From: Nesterenkonia sp. E16_10
GTDB lineage: Bacteria > Actinomycetota > Actinomycetes > Actinomycetales > Micrococcaceae
Length of the DNA: 64,000 nucleotides
Assembly (NCBI RefSeq): GCF_017347085.1
Contig: NZ_JADPSA010000029.1
Coordinates: 310,001 to 374,000 of the forward strand
Direction of reading: 5' to 3'
The translations under genes were made by a program, and so were the position numbers. The notes below the pieces were generated by a model that saw only the letters and a list, made by a program, of their open reading frames with translations, was not told the DNA's origin and did no database searches. Below are positions 1 through 7,592 of this stretch, piece after piece (position 1 is the first letter of the stretch; the number at the start of each line of letters is the position of its first letter).

Positions 1-414
1 CCCGATGATCCCAATCTCCACCGGGCCGCGATCCTCTACGCCTCGGACTACACGCTGCTGGAACCGGTGCTGCGCCGGCACGGTCTGTACTGGGCCAAGC
101 CGGAGATGAAGGTCGCCTCGCTGGACCACGCCATGTGGTGGCACCGCGAGGCCCGGGCCGACGAGTGGCTGCTCTATGTCCAGCAGAGCCCGAGCGCGCA
201 GAACGCCCGCGGGCTTGCCCAGGGATCCATCTACAGCCGCAACGGCGCGCTGGTCGCCTCGGTGGCCCAGGAGGGCATGGTGCGGCCTCCGGAGGGTCTG
301 CGCCCGATGCTTTCCGAAAAGATGCAGCAGACCCTGGTCAACAGCTCGCGCGCCACCCGGGCGATCAACAAGAAGTACTCCCAGACCTGGTCCTCGCGCT
401 ACCTGGAGACCTGA
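1..414 (+). CDS. tesB: Acyl-CoA thioesterase II, C-terminal part (5' end outside window)
   Basis: Open from the window edge in frame 1 to TGA at 412-414, giving the last 137 residues of a TesB-type thioesterase, which hydrolyses fatty acyl-CoA to free acid and CoA. The C-terminal hot-dog domain is recognisable: SLDHAMWWH carries the Asp that in E. coli TesB is catalytic, followed by the conserved WLLY strand, an ARGLAQGSIY segment and VASVAQEG, whose Gln completes the triad. The Thr of the E. coli triad appears as Ser/Pro here by eye. The family is about 290 residues, so roughly half the protein is missing only because of the window boundary. It converges on the mshA-like gene with 11 bp between stops and no terminator. 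Confidence 0.85.
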   Translation, partial: PDDPNLHRAAILYASDYTLLEPVLRRHGLYWAKPEMKVASLDHAMWWHREARADEWLLYVQQSPSAQNARGLAQGSIYSRNGALVASVAQEGMVRPPEGLRPMLSEKMQQTLVNSSRATRAINKKYSQTWSSRYLET

Positions 415-425
415 GCCGCGCGGGT

Positions 426-1712
426 TCAGCGACTCGTGATCAGCGCCACGCTGCGGTATGCCTGCAGCGACGCGGTCGCCGTCGCCTCCCAGGAGTAGGA
501 GCGCGCCAGCGTGGCCGCGGTCGCGCTGTAGCGGCTCCAGGCCCTGCGGTGCAGCACCAGCCAGCGCAGCTGCTCGGCCCACAGCTCAGGGTCCAGGCTG
601 GGGATCAGCCGGCCACTGCGCCGGTGAGTGATCAGCGAGGACAGCCCGCCGACGTCGTGGGCGATCACCGGGGTGCCGCAGGCCATGGCTTCGAGCGCGA
701 CCAGCCCGAAGGATTCGCTGAACGAGGGCACCAGGACCGCGTCGCTGCCTCGAAAGAGCTCCGCCAGCTCCTCATGCGGCAGCGGGGGCAGCTCCTGGAC
801 CGAATCGGCGACGCCGGCTCGGGCTGCGAGGGTCTGCAGGTCCAGCACGTCGTCCCCGCTCTGGCTGCCGGCGACCACGAGCTGCACCGGCACCTCGGGC
901 ATCATCCGGCGCAGCGCGCCGAGGGCCTCCACGGCGACCTGAGGACCCTTATGTGGCTGCAGCCGCCCGGCGAAGGCCAGGCGCAACGCGCGCCCGGCCA
1001 GAGGGCCGGAGCGCGGGTCCCTGCCCGCCGGCGGGTGGAAGATCTCCAGGTCCACCCCGGGCCGGACCAGCGCGATAGAGGAGTCGGCGAGGCCGAAGAG
1101 CCGTTTCAGGTCGGCGACCTCGCGCTCGGTGTTGGCGGTGACCAGATCCGCGGCGCGGGCGATCTCGGCCTCGGCCAGGCTGCGCCGCGGGCTCGCTGAG
1201 GCCGTGGGGTCCAGCTCCTGCTTCACCGCAGCGATCGTGTGCATGGTGTGCACCAGGGGCGCCGAGAGCGCCCGGGCCAGCTGGATCCCGGCCAGCCCGG
1301 AGATCCAATAGTGCGAATGGACCGTGGTGACCGGGCTGATGTCGGTGGATTCCAGGCTGCGCAGCGCCCGGGCGGCGAGCATGTCGACGCGTTCGGGCAG
1401 CAGTGACTTCTCGGCGCGCGCCTGCTCGCCCACGGCGAGGGTGTGGATCCGCCTGCCGTCGTCGAGGACTGTGACGCTGTCCGTGCCAGCGGAGGTCTCG
1501 GCGTCGACGTCGCTGGTGACGATGTCCACGGTGAGACCCGCCTGGGCGAGCGCCGCGCTGAGCGCGTTGACGTAGACGTTGAGCCCTCCGGCGTCCCGGT
1601 TCCCGGCCTGCGCCAAGGGTGAGGTGTGCAGGCTGACCATGACCACGCGGGCCGATTCCGGGTCGGTCTGCGAGGCTCGGCAGACCCCCGCAGGGACGCA
1701 GTCGGTGGACAT
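426..1712 (-). CDS. mshA: GT4 glycosyltransferase, probable D-inositol-3-phosphate N-acetylglucosaminyltransferase (MshA)
   Basis: Encodes about 428 residues with GT-B fold landmarks. The N-terminal SLHTSPLAQ and DAGGLNVYV are characteristic of MshA, which transfers GlcNAc from UDP-GlcNAc to inositol phosphate in the first step of mycothiol synthesis. The C-terminal half has GRLQPHKG and the nucleotide-sugar motif SESFGLVALEAMACGTPV. I prefer ATG at 1712 over the in-frame ATG at 1724 because GGAGAG lies just upstream of it. No other mycothiol gene is in the window, so the specific MshA role rests on motif similarity; a related GT4 enzyme is the alternative. Confidence 0.72.
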   Translation of the reverse strand: MSTDCVPAGVCRASQTDPESARVVMVSLHTSPLAQAGNRDAGGLNVYVNALSAALAQAGLTVDIVTSDVDAETSAGTDSVTVLDDGRRIHTLAVGEQARAEKSLLPERVDMLAARALRSLESTDISPVTTVHSHYWISGLAGIQLARALSAPLVHTMHTIAAVKQELDPTASASPRRSLAEAEIARAADLVTANTEREVADLKRLFGLADSSIALVRPGVDLEIFHPPAGRDPRSGPLAGRALRLAFAGRLQPHKGPQVAVEALGALRRMMPEVPVQLVVAGSQSGDDVLDLQTLAARAGVADSVQELPPLPHEELAELFRGSDAVLVPSFSESFGLVALEAMACGTPVIAHDVGGLSSLITHRRSGRLIPSLDPELWAEQLRWLVLHRRAWSRYSATAATLARSYSWEATATASLQAYRSVALITSR

Positions 1713-1784
1713 GTGGCTCTCCATGACGCCGCGCGGCGGCGCGGCTGAGGGGTGTGGTGGTTCGGTCCTTATGCTACAGCGCGG

Positions 1785-3242
1785 TCATCGCCGGAGGTAT
1801 TCCGCGCAGTCGCTCGCCGCCTCGGGGTCCCCGGGGGTCTCCCGGTGGAAGAGCCACAGCCCCTCAGCATCCTCGATGACCGGTTCGAAGCCGAGCCGCT
1901 CGGCCCGCTCGAAGGCCTCCTCGGGGCTCAACGGGTTCGAGCCGCCCAGCTCCTCCACGGTGTCGTCGATGATGAGCCAGGTCAGCGCGTCCTCGTCGGT
2001 GGTGCCGTGCAGTCCCACCGAGGTGCGGTCCACCAGGTGCGGCACTGCGGTGTCCGCGGCCTCCACGCAGACGTCGTCGGGAACGGCCTCGGTGACCTGC
2101 TGATGCGCCAGCGCCCGCTCCCCCATGCTCCAGTTGTCCGCGGTCACGGTGCGCTGCAGCGGAAAGACTCCCGGGAACGCCAGGGTGCCGACCAGTCCGA
2201 CGGCGATGACGGTGCCGGGCAGGCCGACGGCGAGGGGTTTGAGCCGAGGCCAGCGTGCGATGAGCCGACGGGCGACGTCGAAGCCGGCGAGCAGGAAGAT
2301 CGGGGCGAGGATCGCGTCGTACTGATAGATCACCGACCAGACGTTTGCTCGGTCGTTGAACAGCCGCGAGAGCAGGATCGGGGCGCCGAGGAGCACATAG
2401 GGCGAGGCGAAGGGCAGCAGCAGCAGCGGCAGGAAGTGCAGCGCCCAGAGTCCAACCTTGGTCGGGTGATCGAAGAGGATCACCACGGCGTTCCAGGGCT
2501 GGGTGAGCAGGAAGACGATGGCGGCACCAGCGCTGGGCCCCAGTGCGGTGAACTCCCAGTAGCCGAATTCCCCGGCGGCGGAGAAGTGCGGGATCACCAG
2601 CTCCACGGCGAACCAGTAGCCGAAGACCCCGAGGGCGGCGGTCACCAGGGCGGGCAGCCAGGCGCGCTTGATCGCGAGGACCATCGCGAGGGCGATGAGG
2701 GTGACTCCCATATCCTCGCGCACCAGCAGCAGCGCCGCGCCGAGCCCCACGGCGAGCCACATCCGGCGCCGCTCGATGGCCCAGATCACCCAGGCGATCA
2801 GCGGGACGCCGAAGGCGATCTCGTGGAAGTCCCAGTTCACCAGGGCTTGGAAAGGCCAGAAGAGCAGCAGCGCGACGGCGGCCAGCAGGGCCGGAAGGTG
2901 GCTGAACCAGCCGCGCACCACCAGATAGACCGGGATCGCCGTGGAGACCAGCAGCGCGATCATGCCGATGTTGAGCACCCGGGGGTCGTCCCAGATCCAA
3001 TACAGCGGGGCGAAGGCGGCGATGATCGGGTGGAAGTGGTCCCCCAGCAGGTGGAAGTCCTCGCCCTTGATCGGCACGATCGGCGCCTTGAACAGCGAGT
3101 ATTGGCGCACCGCCTGGTCGAAGATGCCCAGATCGTAGCCCTTGGCCTCGAAGTTGCGGAACCGCAGCAGGGAGTGGGCGAGATACAGCAGAGCGGCCGC
3201 CGTCATGACGGCGGCCAGCTGGAGTCTATGCGATATGGACAA
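1785..3242 (-). CDS. DUF2079 polytopic membrane protein
   Basis: About 485 residues with many hydrophobic segments and the DUF2079 signature near the N-terminus: GYDLGIFDQAV, then GDHFHPI and a region around WDDPRVLNIG. Members are integral membrane proteins of unknown function that resemble GT-C glycosyltransferases, so sugar transfer from a lipid carrier is a guess. The longest frame begins with TTG at 3242, one base after the 3' end of the tRNA-Arg gene. In-frame GTG (3209) and ATG (3206) are alternatives, but they would cut into the first hydrophobic segment. No Shine-Dalgarno sequence is obvious for any of them. The C-terminal 120 residues are soluble-looking and acidic. Confidence 0.8.
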   Translation of the reverse strand: MSISHRLQLAAVMTAAALLYLAHSLLRFRNFEAKGYDLGIFDQAVRQYSLFKAPIVPIKGEDFHLLGDHFHPIIAAFAPLYWIWDDPRVLNIGMIALLVSTAIPVYLVVRGWFSHLPALLAAVALLLFWPFQALVNWDFHEIAFGVPLIAWVIWAIERRRMWLAVGLGAALLLVREDMGVTLIALAMVLAIKRAWLPALVTAALGVFGYWFAVELVIPHFSAAGEFGYWEFTALGPSAGAAIVFLLTQPWNAVVILFDHPTKVGLWALHFLPLLLLPFASPYVLLGAPILLSRLFNDRANVWSVIYQYDAILAPIFLLAGFDVARRLIARWPRLKPLAVGLPGTVIAVGLVGTLAFPGVFPLQRTVTADNWSMGERALAHQQVTEAVPDDVCVEAADTAVPHLVDRTSVGLHGTTDEDALTWLIIDDTVEELGGSNPLSPEEAFERAERLGFEPVIEDAEGLWLFHRETPGDPEAASDCAEYLRR

Positions 3243-3243
3243 G

Positions 3244-3316
3244 TGCCCCGGGAGGGATTCGAACCCCCGACCGGCGGATTAGAAGGCCGCTGCTCTATCC
3301 CCTGAGCTACCGAGGC
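3244..3316 (-). tRNA. tRNA-Arg (anticodon TCT)
   Basis: On the minus strand the 73 nt fold as a cloverleaf. The acceptor stem GCCTCGG pairs with CCGGGGC (one G-U). The D arm is GCTC/GAGC, the anticodon loop is CTTCTAA, and the T arm contains GGTTCGAATCC. The discriminator base is A and CCA is not encoded. The anticodon TCT reads AGA, a rare codon in this GC-rich genome. The last anticodon-stem pair (C-T) looks mismatched. Confidence 0.95.
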
Positions 3317-3569
3317 GTGGACACGCAGAGGCTCAGCATCCTGAGCAGGTCCAGGCAGAGAGTCTACCTGCTTCGCACCGCACCGGTTTTCCCCAGCCTC
3401 CCTCCCGTGCCGCCGAGGCGCCGGTCATCCACACACGCCGCACATGACCGCGTCACGCCGGCAGGACCGCGAACACTGGGTGGACCCCGTCTCCGACTGC
3501 CACGGCCTGCGGCGGGGCCAGGCACACCGTGCCGTTCCTTGGCGGCCGTGACAGAGATGGAGGAGAGCA

Positions 3570-4082
3570 ATGAGCGAAACGATCACCGTCCGCGGTTTCT
3601 TAGGCGGCGAGGTGGAGGAGTTCACCACGCTCCAAGGGCTGCCGATCTCGAACTTCCGGCTCGGCTGCACGCCACGGCGCTTCGACCGCAAGACCGAGCA
3701 GTGGGTCAACGGGGAGACGAACTGGTACACCGTCTCGGCCTTCCGCCAGCTCGCGCAGAACGTCAAGAGCAGCCTGCACAAGGGCGACCCGGTGTTGGTC
3801 ACCGGACGGCTGCGGGTGCGTCAGTGGGAGAACGAGAAGGGTCAGCGCGGGACCTCGGTGGAGATCGACGCCGAGGCCATCGGCTATGACCTCACCTTCG
3901 GCTCGGGGTCCTTCACCCGGCTCGGCGGTGCAGGCTCCGGGGAAGACAGCGCGCGCAGCATGACGGAGTCGAACTCGCAGTCCTTCAACGGTGCTTCCAG
4001 CTCCGCCGCGGAGTCTGCCTGGGGCACGGAGAATGCTGAGGCCCAGGAGTCGGCCGAGGAGAAGGAGGCGGCCCCCTTCTGA
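3570..4082 (+). CDS. ssb: Single-stranded DNA-binding protein
   Basis: 170 residues. Residues 1-115 form the OB fold, with FRLGCTPRRFD, NWYTVSAFRQLAQNV and KGDPVLVTGRLRVRQW as typical SSB strands. A Ser/Ala/Glu-rich linker follows, ending in AAPF, a degenerate form of the acidic DDIPF tip that recruits partner proteins. SSB coats single-stranded DNA in replication and repair. The gene stands alone here rather than in rpsF-ssb-rpsR, so this is probably a second, SsbB-like paralog. ATG 3570 is preceded by GGAGAG at a good distance. A short hairpin overlaps the stop, and a tandem repeat plus a GC-rich hairpin lie downstream. Confidence 0.9.
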   Translation: MSETITVRGFLGGEVEEFTTLQGLPISNFRLGCTPRRFDRKTEQWVNGETNWYTVSAFRQLAQNVKSSLHKGDPVLVTGRLRVRQWENEKGQRGTSVEIDAEAIGYDLTFGSGSFTRLGGAGSGEDSARSMTESNSQSFNGASSSAAESAWGTENAEAQESAEEKEAAPF

Positions 4083-4099
4083 TCGGCACGACGCCGATC
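4081..4099 (+). terminator. Short hairpin overlapping the ssb stop codon
   Basis: GATCGGC (4081-4087) pairs perfectly with GCCGATC (4093-4099) across a 5-nt loop; the stem starts inside the TGA. There is no T-run, so termination is uncertain. Confidence 0.35.
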
Positions 4100-4126
4100 G
4101 AGGGGCGATGCTGACCGGGGGACTAT

Positions 4127-4194
4127 GTCGAGCGAGGGGCAGTGTCGAGCGAGGGGCAGTGTCGAGCGAAGGACAGTGTCGAGCGAGGGAGAAC
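4127..4194. repeat. 17-bp tandem repeat, four copies, downstream of ssb
   Basis: The unit GTCGAGCGAGGGGCAGT occurs at 4127-4143 and 4144-4160 (identical), then with two changes at 4161-4177, and with a diverged tail at 4178-4194. The period is not a multiple of three and no convincing coding frame covers it. Confidence 0.9.
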
Positions 4195-4208
4195 ATGGGG
4201 ACATGACT

Positions 4209-4251
4209 CGGCCCGCCCGCGGTCACCGAGGTGGTGAGAGCGGGCGGGCCG
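4209..4251. terminator. Bidirectional GC-rich hairpin between ssb and ettA
   Basis: CGGCCCGCCCGC (4209-4220) pairs perfectly with GCGGGCGGGCCG (4240-4251), a 12-bp stem with a 19-nt loop, in the convergent gap between ssb and ettA. It lacks a T-run, which is common for actinobacterial terminators. Confidence 0.6.
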
Positions 4252-4315
4252 GGTCAGCCTCGCAGGTTCCTCTGCGGGTTGATCGAGCAGATCAGTCGGT
4301 GACTGGGCTTCTGGA

Positions 4316-5998
4316 TCAGTCGCGGGTGAGCCTGCGGTGGGTCACGCGGTGCGGACGGGCCGCATCGGCGCCGAGTCGCTCCACCTTGTTCTGCTCGTAG
4401 GACTCGAAGTTGCCCTCGAACCAGTACCAGTCGGCAGGCTTCTCGTCGGTGCCCTCCCAGGCCAGGATGTGGGTCGCCACTCGGTCCAGGAACCAACGGT
4501 CGTGCGAGATAACCACGGCGCAGCCGGGGAAGTCCAGCAGAGCGTTCTCCAGGGAACCGAGGGTCTCCACGTCGAGGTCGTTCGTGGGCTCATCGAGCAG
4601 CAACAGGTTACCGCCCTGCTTCAGCGTCAGAGCCAGGTTCAGACGGTTGCGCTCACCGCCGGAGAGCACACCTGCCTTCTTCTGCTGGTCCGGGCCCTTG
4701 AAGCCGAAGGCCGAGACATAGGCGCGCGAGGACATCTCGACGGCACCCACGTGGATGAAGTCCAGCCCATCGGAGACGACCTCCCAGAGGCTCTTCTCCG
4801 AATCGATGCCGGCGCGCGACTGGTCGACGTAGGAGAGCTTCACGGAGTCGCCCACGGCGAGCTTGCCGCCGTCGAGCTCTTCCATGCCCACGATGGTCTT
4901 GAACAGCGTGGACTTGCCGACACCGTTGGGACCGATGACCCCGACGATGCCGTTGCGCGGCAGCGAGAAGGAGAGCCCTTCGATGAGCTGGCGGTCGCCG
5001 AAGCCCTTCTGAAGGTTCTCGGCCTCGATGACCTGGGTGCCCAGGCGCGGGCCCGGCGGGATCTGGATCTCGTCCATGTCGAGCTTCTTGGTGCGCTCGG
5101 CCTCGGCGGCCATCTCCTCGTAGCGGTTCAGACGGGCCTTGGACTTGGTCTGGCGCCCCTTGGCGTTGGAGCGCACCCACTCCAGCTCGTCGGAGAGTCG
5201 CTTGGCCATCTTGACGTCTTTCTTGCCCTGAACCTTCAGGCGGGCCTGCTTCTTCTCCAGGTAGGTGGAGTAGTTGCCCTCGTAGGGGTATAGCCGACCG
5301 CGGTCGACCTCACAGATCCACTGGGCGACGTGGTCGAGGAAGTAGCGATCGTGCGTCACGGCCAGCACGGCGCCCTCGTAGGCGGCCAGGTGCTGCTCGA
5401 GCCAGAGCACGGACTCGGCGTCGAGGTGGTTCGTGGGCTCATCGAGCAGCAGCAGGTCCGGCTTGGAGAGCAGCAGCTTGCACAGTGCCACGCGGCGGCG
5501 CTCACCGCCGGAGAGCACGCTGACGTCCGCCTCGGGTGGCGGGCAGCGCAGCGCGTCCATGGCCTGCTCCAGCTGGGAGTCGAGGTCCCAGGCGTTGGCG
5601 GCGTCGATAGCCTCCTGCAGGGTGCCCATCTCGGCCATCAGAGCGTCGAAGTCCGCGTCGGGGTTGGACATCTCCTCGGAGATCTGGTTGAACCGCTGCA
5701 GCTGCTGGTAGATCTCGCCGACGCCCTCTTGGACGTTGCCGAGCACGGTCTTGTCCTCGTTGAGCGCGGGCTCCTGCATCAGGATGCCCACGGAGTATCC
5801 CGGGGAGAGACGTGCCTCGCCATTGGAGGGCTCATCGAGGCCCGCCATGATCTTGAGGATGGTGGACTTGCCCGAACCGTTGGGTCCGACCACGCCGATC
5901 TTGGCACCGGGGTAGAAGGACATGGTGACGTCATCGAGGATGACCTTGTCGCCCACTTTTTTGCGGGCGCTGATCATGGTGTAAATAAACTCTGCCAT
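4316..5998 (-). CDS. ettA: ABC-F ATPase EttA (energy-dependent translational throttle)
   Basis: 560 residues with two ABC cassettes in tandem and no membrane domain. Walker A motifs are GPNGSGKST near residue 40 and GPNGVGKST near 355; signatures are LSGGERRRVAL and LSGGERNRLNL; both cassettes have LLLDEPTN. The ABC-F linker region (residues about 245-320) has the conserved SNAKGRQTKSKARLNRYEEM block. EttA binds the ribosomal E site and gates entry into elongation according to ATP/ADP ratio. Length matches the family. Minus strand, ATG at 5998. A second ABC-F protein of a different subtype lies at 60200-61798. Confidence 0.93.
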   Translation of the reverse strand: MAEFIYTMISARKKVGDKVILDDVTMSFYPGAKIGVVGPNGSGKSTILKIMAGLDEPSNGEARLSPGYSVGILMQEPALNEDKTVLGNVQEGVGEIYQQLQRFNQISEEMSNPDADFDALMAEMGTLQEAIDAANAWDLDSQLEQAMDALRCPPPEADVSVLSGGERRRVALCKLLLSKPDLLLLDEPTNHLDAESVLWLEQHLAAYEGAVLAVTHDRYFLDHVAQWICEVDRGRLYPYEGNYSTYLEKKQARLKVQGKKDVKMAKRLSDELEWVRSNAKGRQTKSKARLNRYEEMAAEAERTKKLDMDEIQIPPGPRLGTQVIEAENLQKGFGDRQLIEGLSFSLPRNGIVGVIGPNGVGKSTLFKTIVGMEELDGGKLAVGDSVKLSYVDQSRAGIDSEKSLWEVVSDGLDFIHVGAVEMSSRAYVSAFGFKGPDQQKKAGVLSGGERNRLNLALTLKQGGNLLLLDEPTNDLDVETLGSLENALLDFPGCAVVISHDRWFLDRVATHILAWEGTDEKPADWYWFEGNFESYEQNKVERLGADAARPHRVTHRRLTRD

Positions 5999-6076
5999 GC
6001 TCCCCAGGCTAGTCGGCGGGGCAGAGAATCTGCTAATGACCCGCTGGGGCGGCCAGCTTGGCAGGGACGGCGCGAC

Positions 6077-6886
6077 TCAGTCGATCAGGTCCAGCTGATG
6101 CGGAGTCCTCGCGGTGGCCGGGCGCAGCTCCACCCGCCACTGCTGGGAGGCCAGCTCGGCGACGTCGTCAATGGTTTCAGGCGCTGCGCCCTCGGCGCGC
6201 AGCAGCATCCCCGCGAGCAGTCCGCGGGCGTGCTTGGCGAAGTGCGTGACCACCTTCCGCTGCCCGTCACGCTCGGTGAAGCTGTTGACCATCAGGGTCT
6301 GTTCCGGTGCCGGGCGGTGGGCTTGGGCGTAGGAGCTGGAGCGGCAGTCCACAACCAGCTGATCCCCGATGTGCTCGGTGAGCGGCTCGGCCAGTGCGGT
6401 CTTCCAGAAGCTGCCCAGTCGCCCGGGAGCCGTCTGAGCCCGCGCCGCACCGGGGCCCTGCCCGGTGCCCGGGGCGCTGAGGCGCACGCCCATGGAGAGG
6501 CGGTAGGCCGGGATCCGATCGGTGAGTGACGTCACGCCGAAGAGTCCGGAGAAGATCAGCACCTGCCGAGCGGCACGATCCAGCTGCTCGGGGGTCAGGG
6601 ATGCGGGGTCCAGGGCTTCGAAGAGCACCCCGGTGTAGATCTCGTGCGCCGGCGCTGTGGGGGCGGTGCCGAGCTGGGCGTTGGCGCGCACCTCGGGCAT
6701 CACGGTCTTGCCCACATTGAGGATCTGCTGCGCGTCTTCCTGCGCACTGACCTGGACCAGCGCCTCCATCACGGTGCTGCGTGCCTGGTCCAGCTCGGGC
6801 AGGGTCAGGCTGCGCAGGTCCACCGCGGGTGCACTGGGGTCGGTCGGGGGTGTCTTGCCCTCGGAGGGCGGCAGGAAGATCAGCAC
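6077..6886 (-). CDS. yaaA: Peroxide stress protein YaaA (UPF0246/DUF328)
   Basis: 269 residues starting MLIFLPPSEGKT, the diagnostic N-terminus of the YaaA family. Also present are the central ALDPASL/FSGLFG region and the C-terminal NSFTERDGQRKVVTHFAKHARGLLA-type block. E. coli YaaA lowers free iron and limits oxidative damage during peroxide stress; the biochemical activity is not settled, though DNA binding has been proposed. The gene diverges from rnpB. A 24-bp duplicated sequence lies in the region between its start and rnpB. Confidence 0.9.
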   Translation of the reverse strand: MLIFLPPSEGKTPPTDPSAPAVDLRSLTLPELDQARSTVMEALVQVSAQEDAQQILNVGKTVMPEVRANAQLGTAPTAPAHEIYTGVLFEALDPASLTPEQLDRAARQVLIFSGLFGVTSLTDRIPAYRLSMGVRLSAPGTGQGPGAARAQTAPGRLGSFWKTALAEPLTEHIGDQLVVDCRSSSYAQAHRPAPEQTLMVNSFTERDGQRKVVTHFAKHARGLLAGMLLRAEGAAPETIDDVAELASQQWRVELRPATARTPHQLDLID

Positions 6887-6938
6887 CGGGCAAGGCTAGC
6901 AAGCCGCCCGGGGACGGATCGCGTCAGCGCTCCTCCGG

Positions 6939-6986
6939 CCTCGGGTCCGGCAGTGTGCCCGACCTCGGGCCCGGCAGTGTGCCCGG
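6939..6986. repeat. 24-bp direct tandem duplication between yaaA and rnpB
   Basis: Two adjacent 24-bp copies at 6939-6962 and 6963-6986, each containing CCGGCAGTGTGCCCG, differ at two positions. They sit upstream of both yaaA and rnpB, so they fall in the likely promoter region of each. Confidence 0.8.
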
Positions 6987-7036
6987 CCTCACCGTCGAAC
7001 CGGGGGTGGTGGCTGGATCCCGTAGCATGGTGAGCC

Positions 7037-7446
7037 GGGACGGGTCGGTCAGACCATCGCGGCTCGAGACTGAGGCCCGCCGGAGACGGCGGATAACTGC
7101 CTCGGGCCGAGGAAAGTCCGGGCTCCACAGGGCAGGATGGTGGGTAACGCCCACTCGGGGAGACCCGCAGGCCAGTGCCACAGAAAACAGACCGCCCGCG
7201 GCGCTCGTCGTCGCAGGTAAGGGTGAAACGGTGGTGTAAGAGACCACCAGCGCCCCAGGTGACTGGGGCGGCTAGGCAAACCCCATCCGGTGCAAGGTCG
7301 AACAGGATGTGCTTGAGGGCTGCCCGCCCGAGCATCCGGGTTGACCGCTTGAGGTCCGTGGCAACACGAGGCCCAGATGGATGATGGTCCGCTTCGGTGA
7401 GCAATCACCGCGGCGACAGAACCCGGCTTATCGACCGACCCGTCCC
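7037..7446 (+). ncRNA. rnpB: RNase P RNA (bacterial class A)
   Basis: The universally conserved core GAGGAAAGTCCGGGCTCC is at 7109-7126 and the 3' core ACAGAACCCGGCTTA is at 7416-7430. The ends close as helix P1: GGGACGGGTCGGTC (7037-7050) pairs with GACCGACCCGTCCC (7433-7446). The 410-nt length fits actinobacterial RNase P RNA. It is the catalytic subunit that matures tRNA 5' ends. Exact transcript ends are inferred from P1. Confidence 0.95.
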
Positions 7447-7592
7447 CCACCCGCTCCCCCGCGCCCTCGGGCGCCGGGCCAACCGGGTTCGGCTAGACTC
7501 ACCTACGGACACATCGCGGTGTTCGCCAGAACCGAGCACCCGATGGGTCCACGTAGACAATGACGTCTAGACGAGTGAGGACACGTCCAATA

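Noticed and set aside
1752..3305. 517-residue plus-strand frame
   Set aside because: Antisense to the DUF2079 gene and running into the tRNA; no recognisable domain.
4127..4194. CRISPR-like array
   Set aside because: Units are directly adjacent with no spacers, and no cas gene is present.
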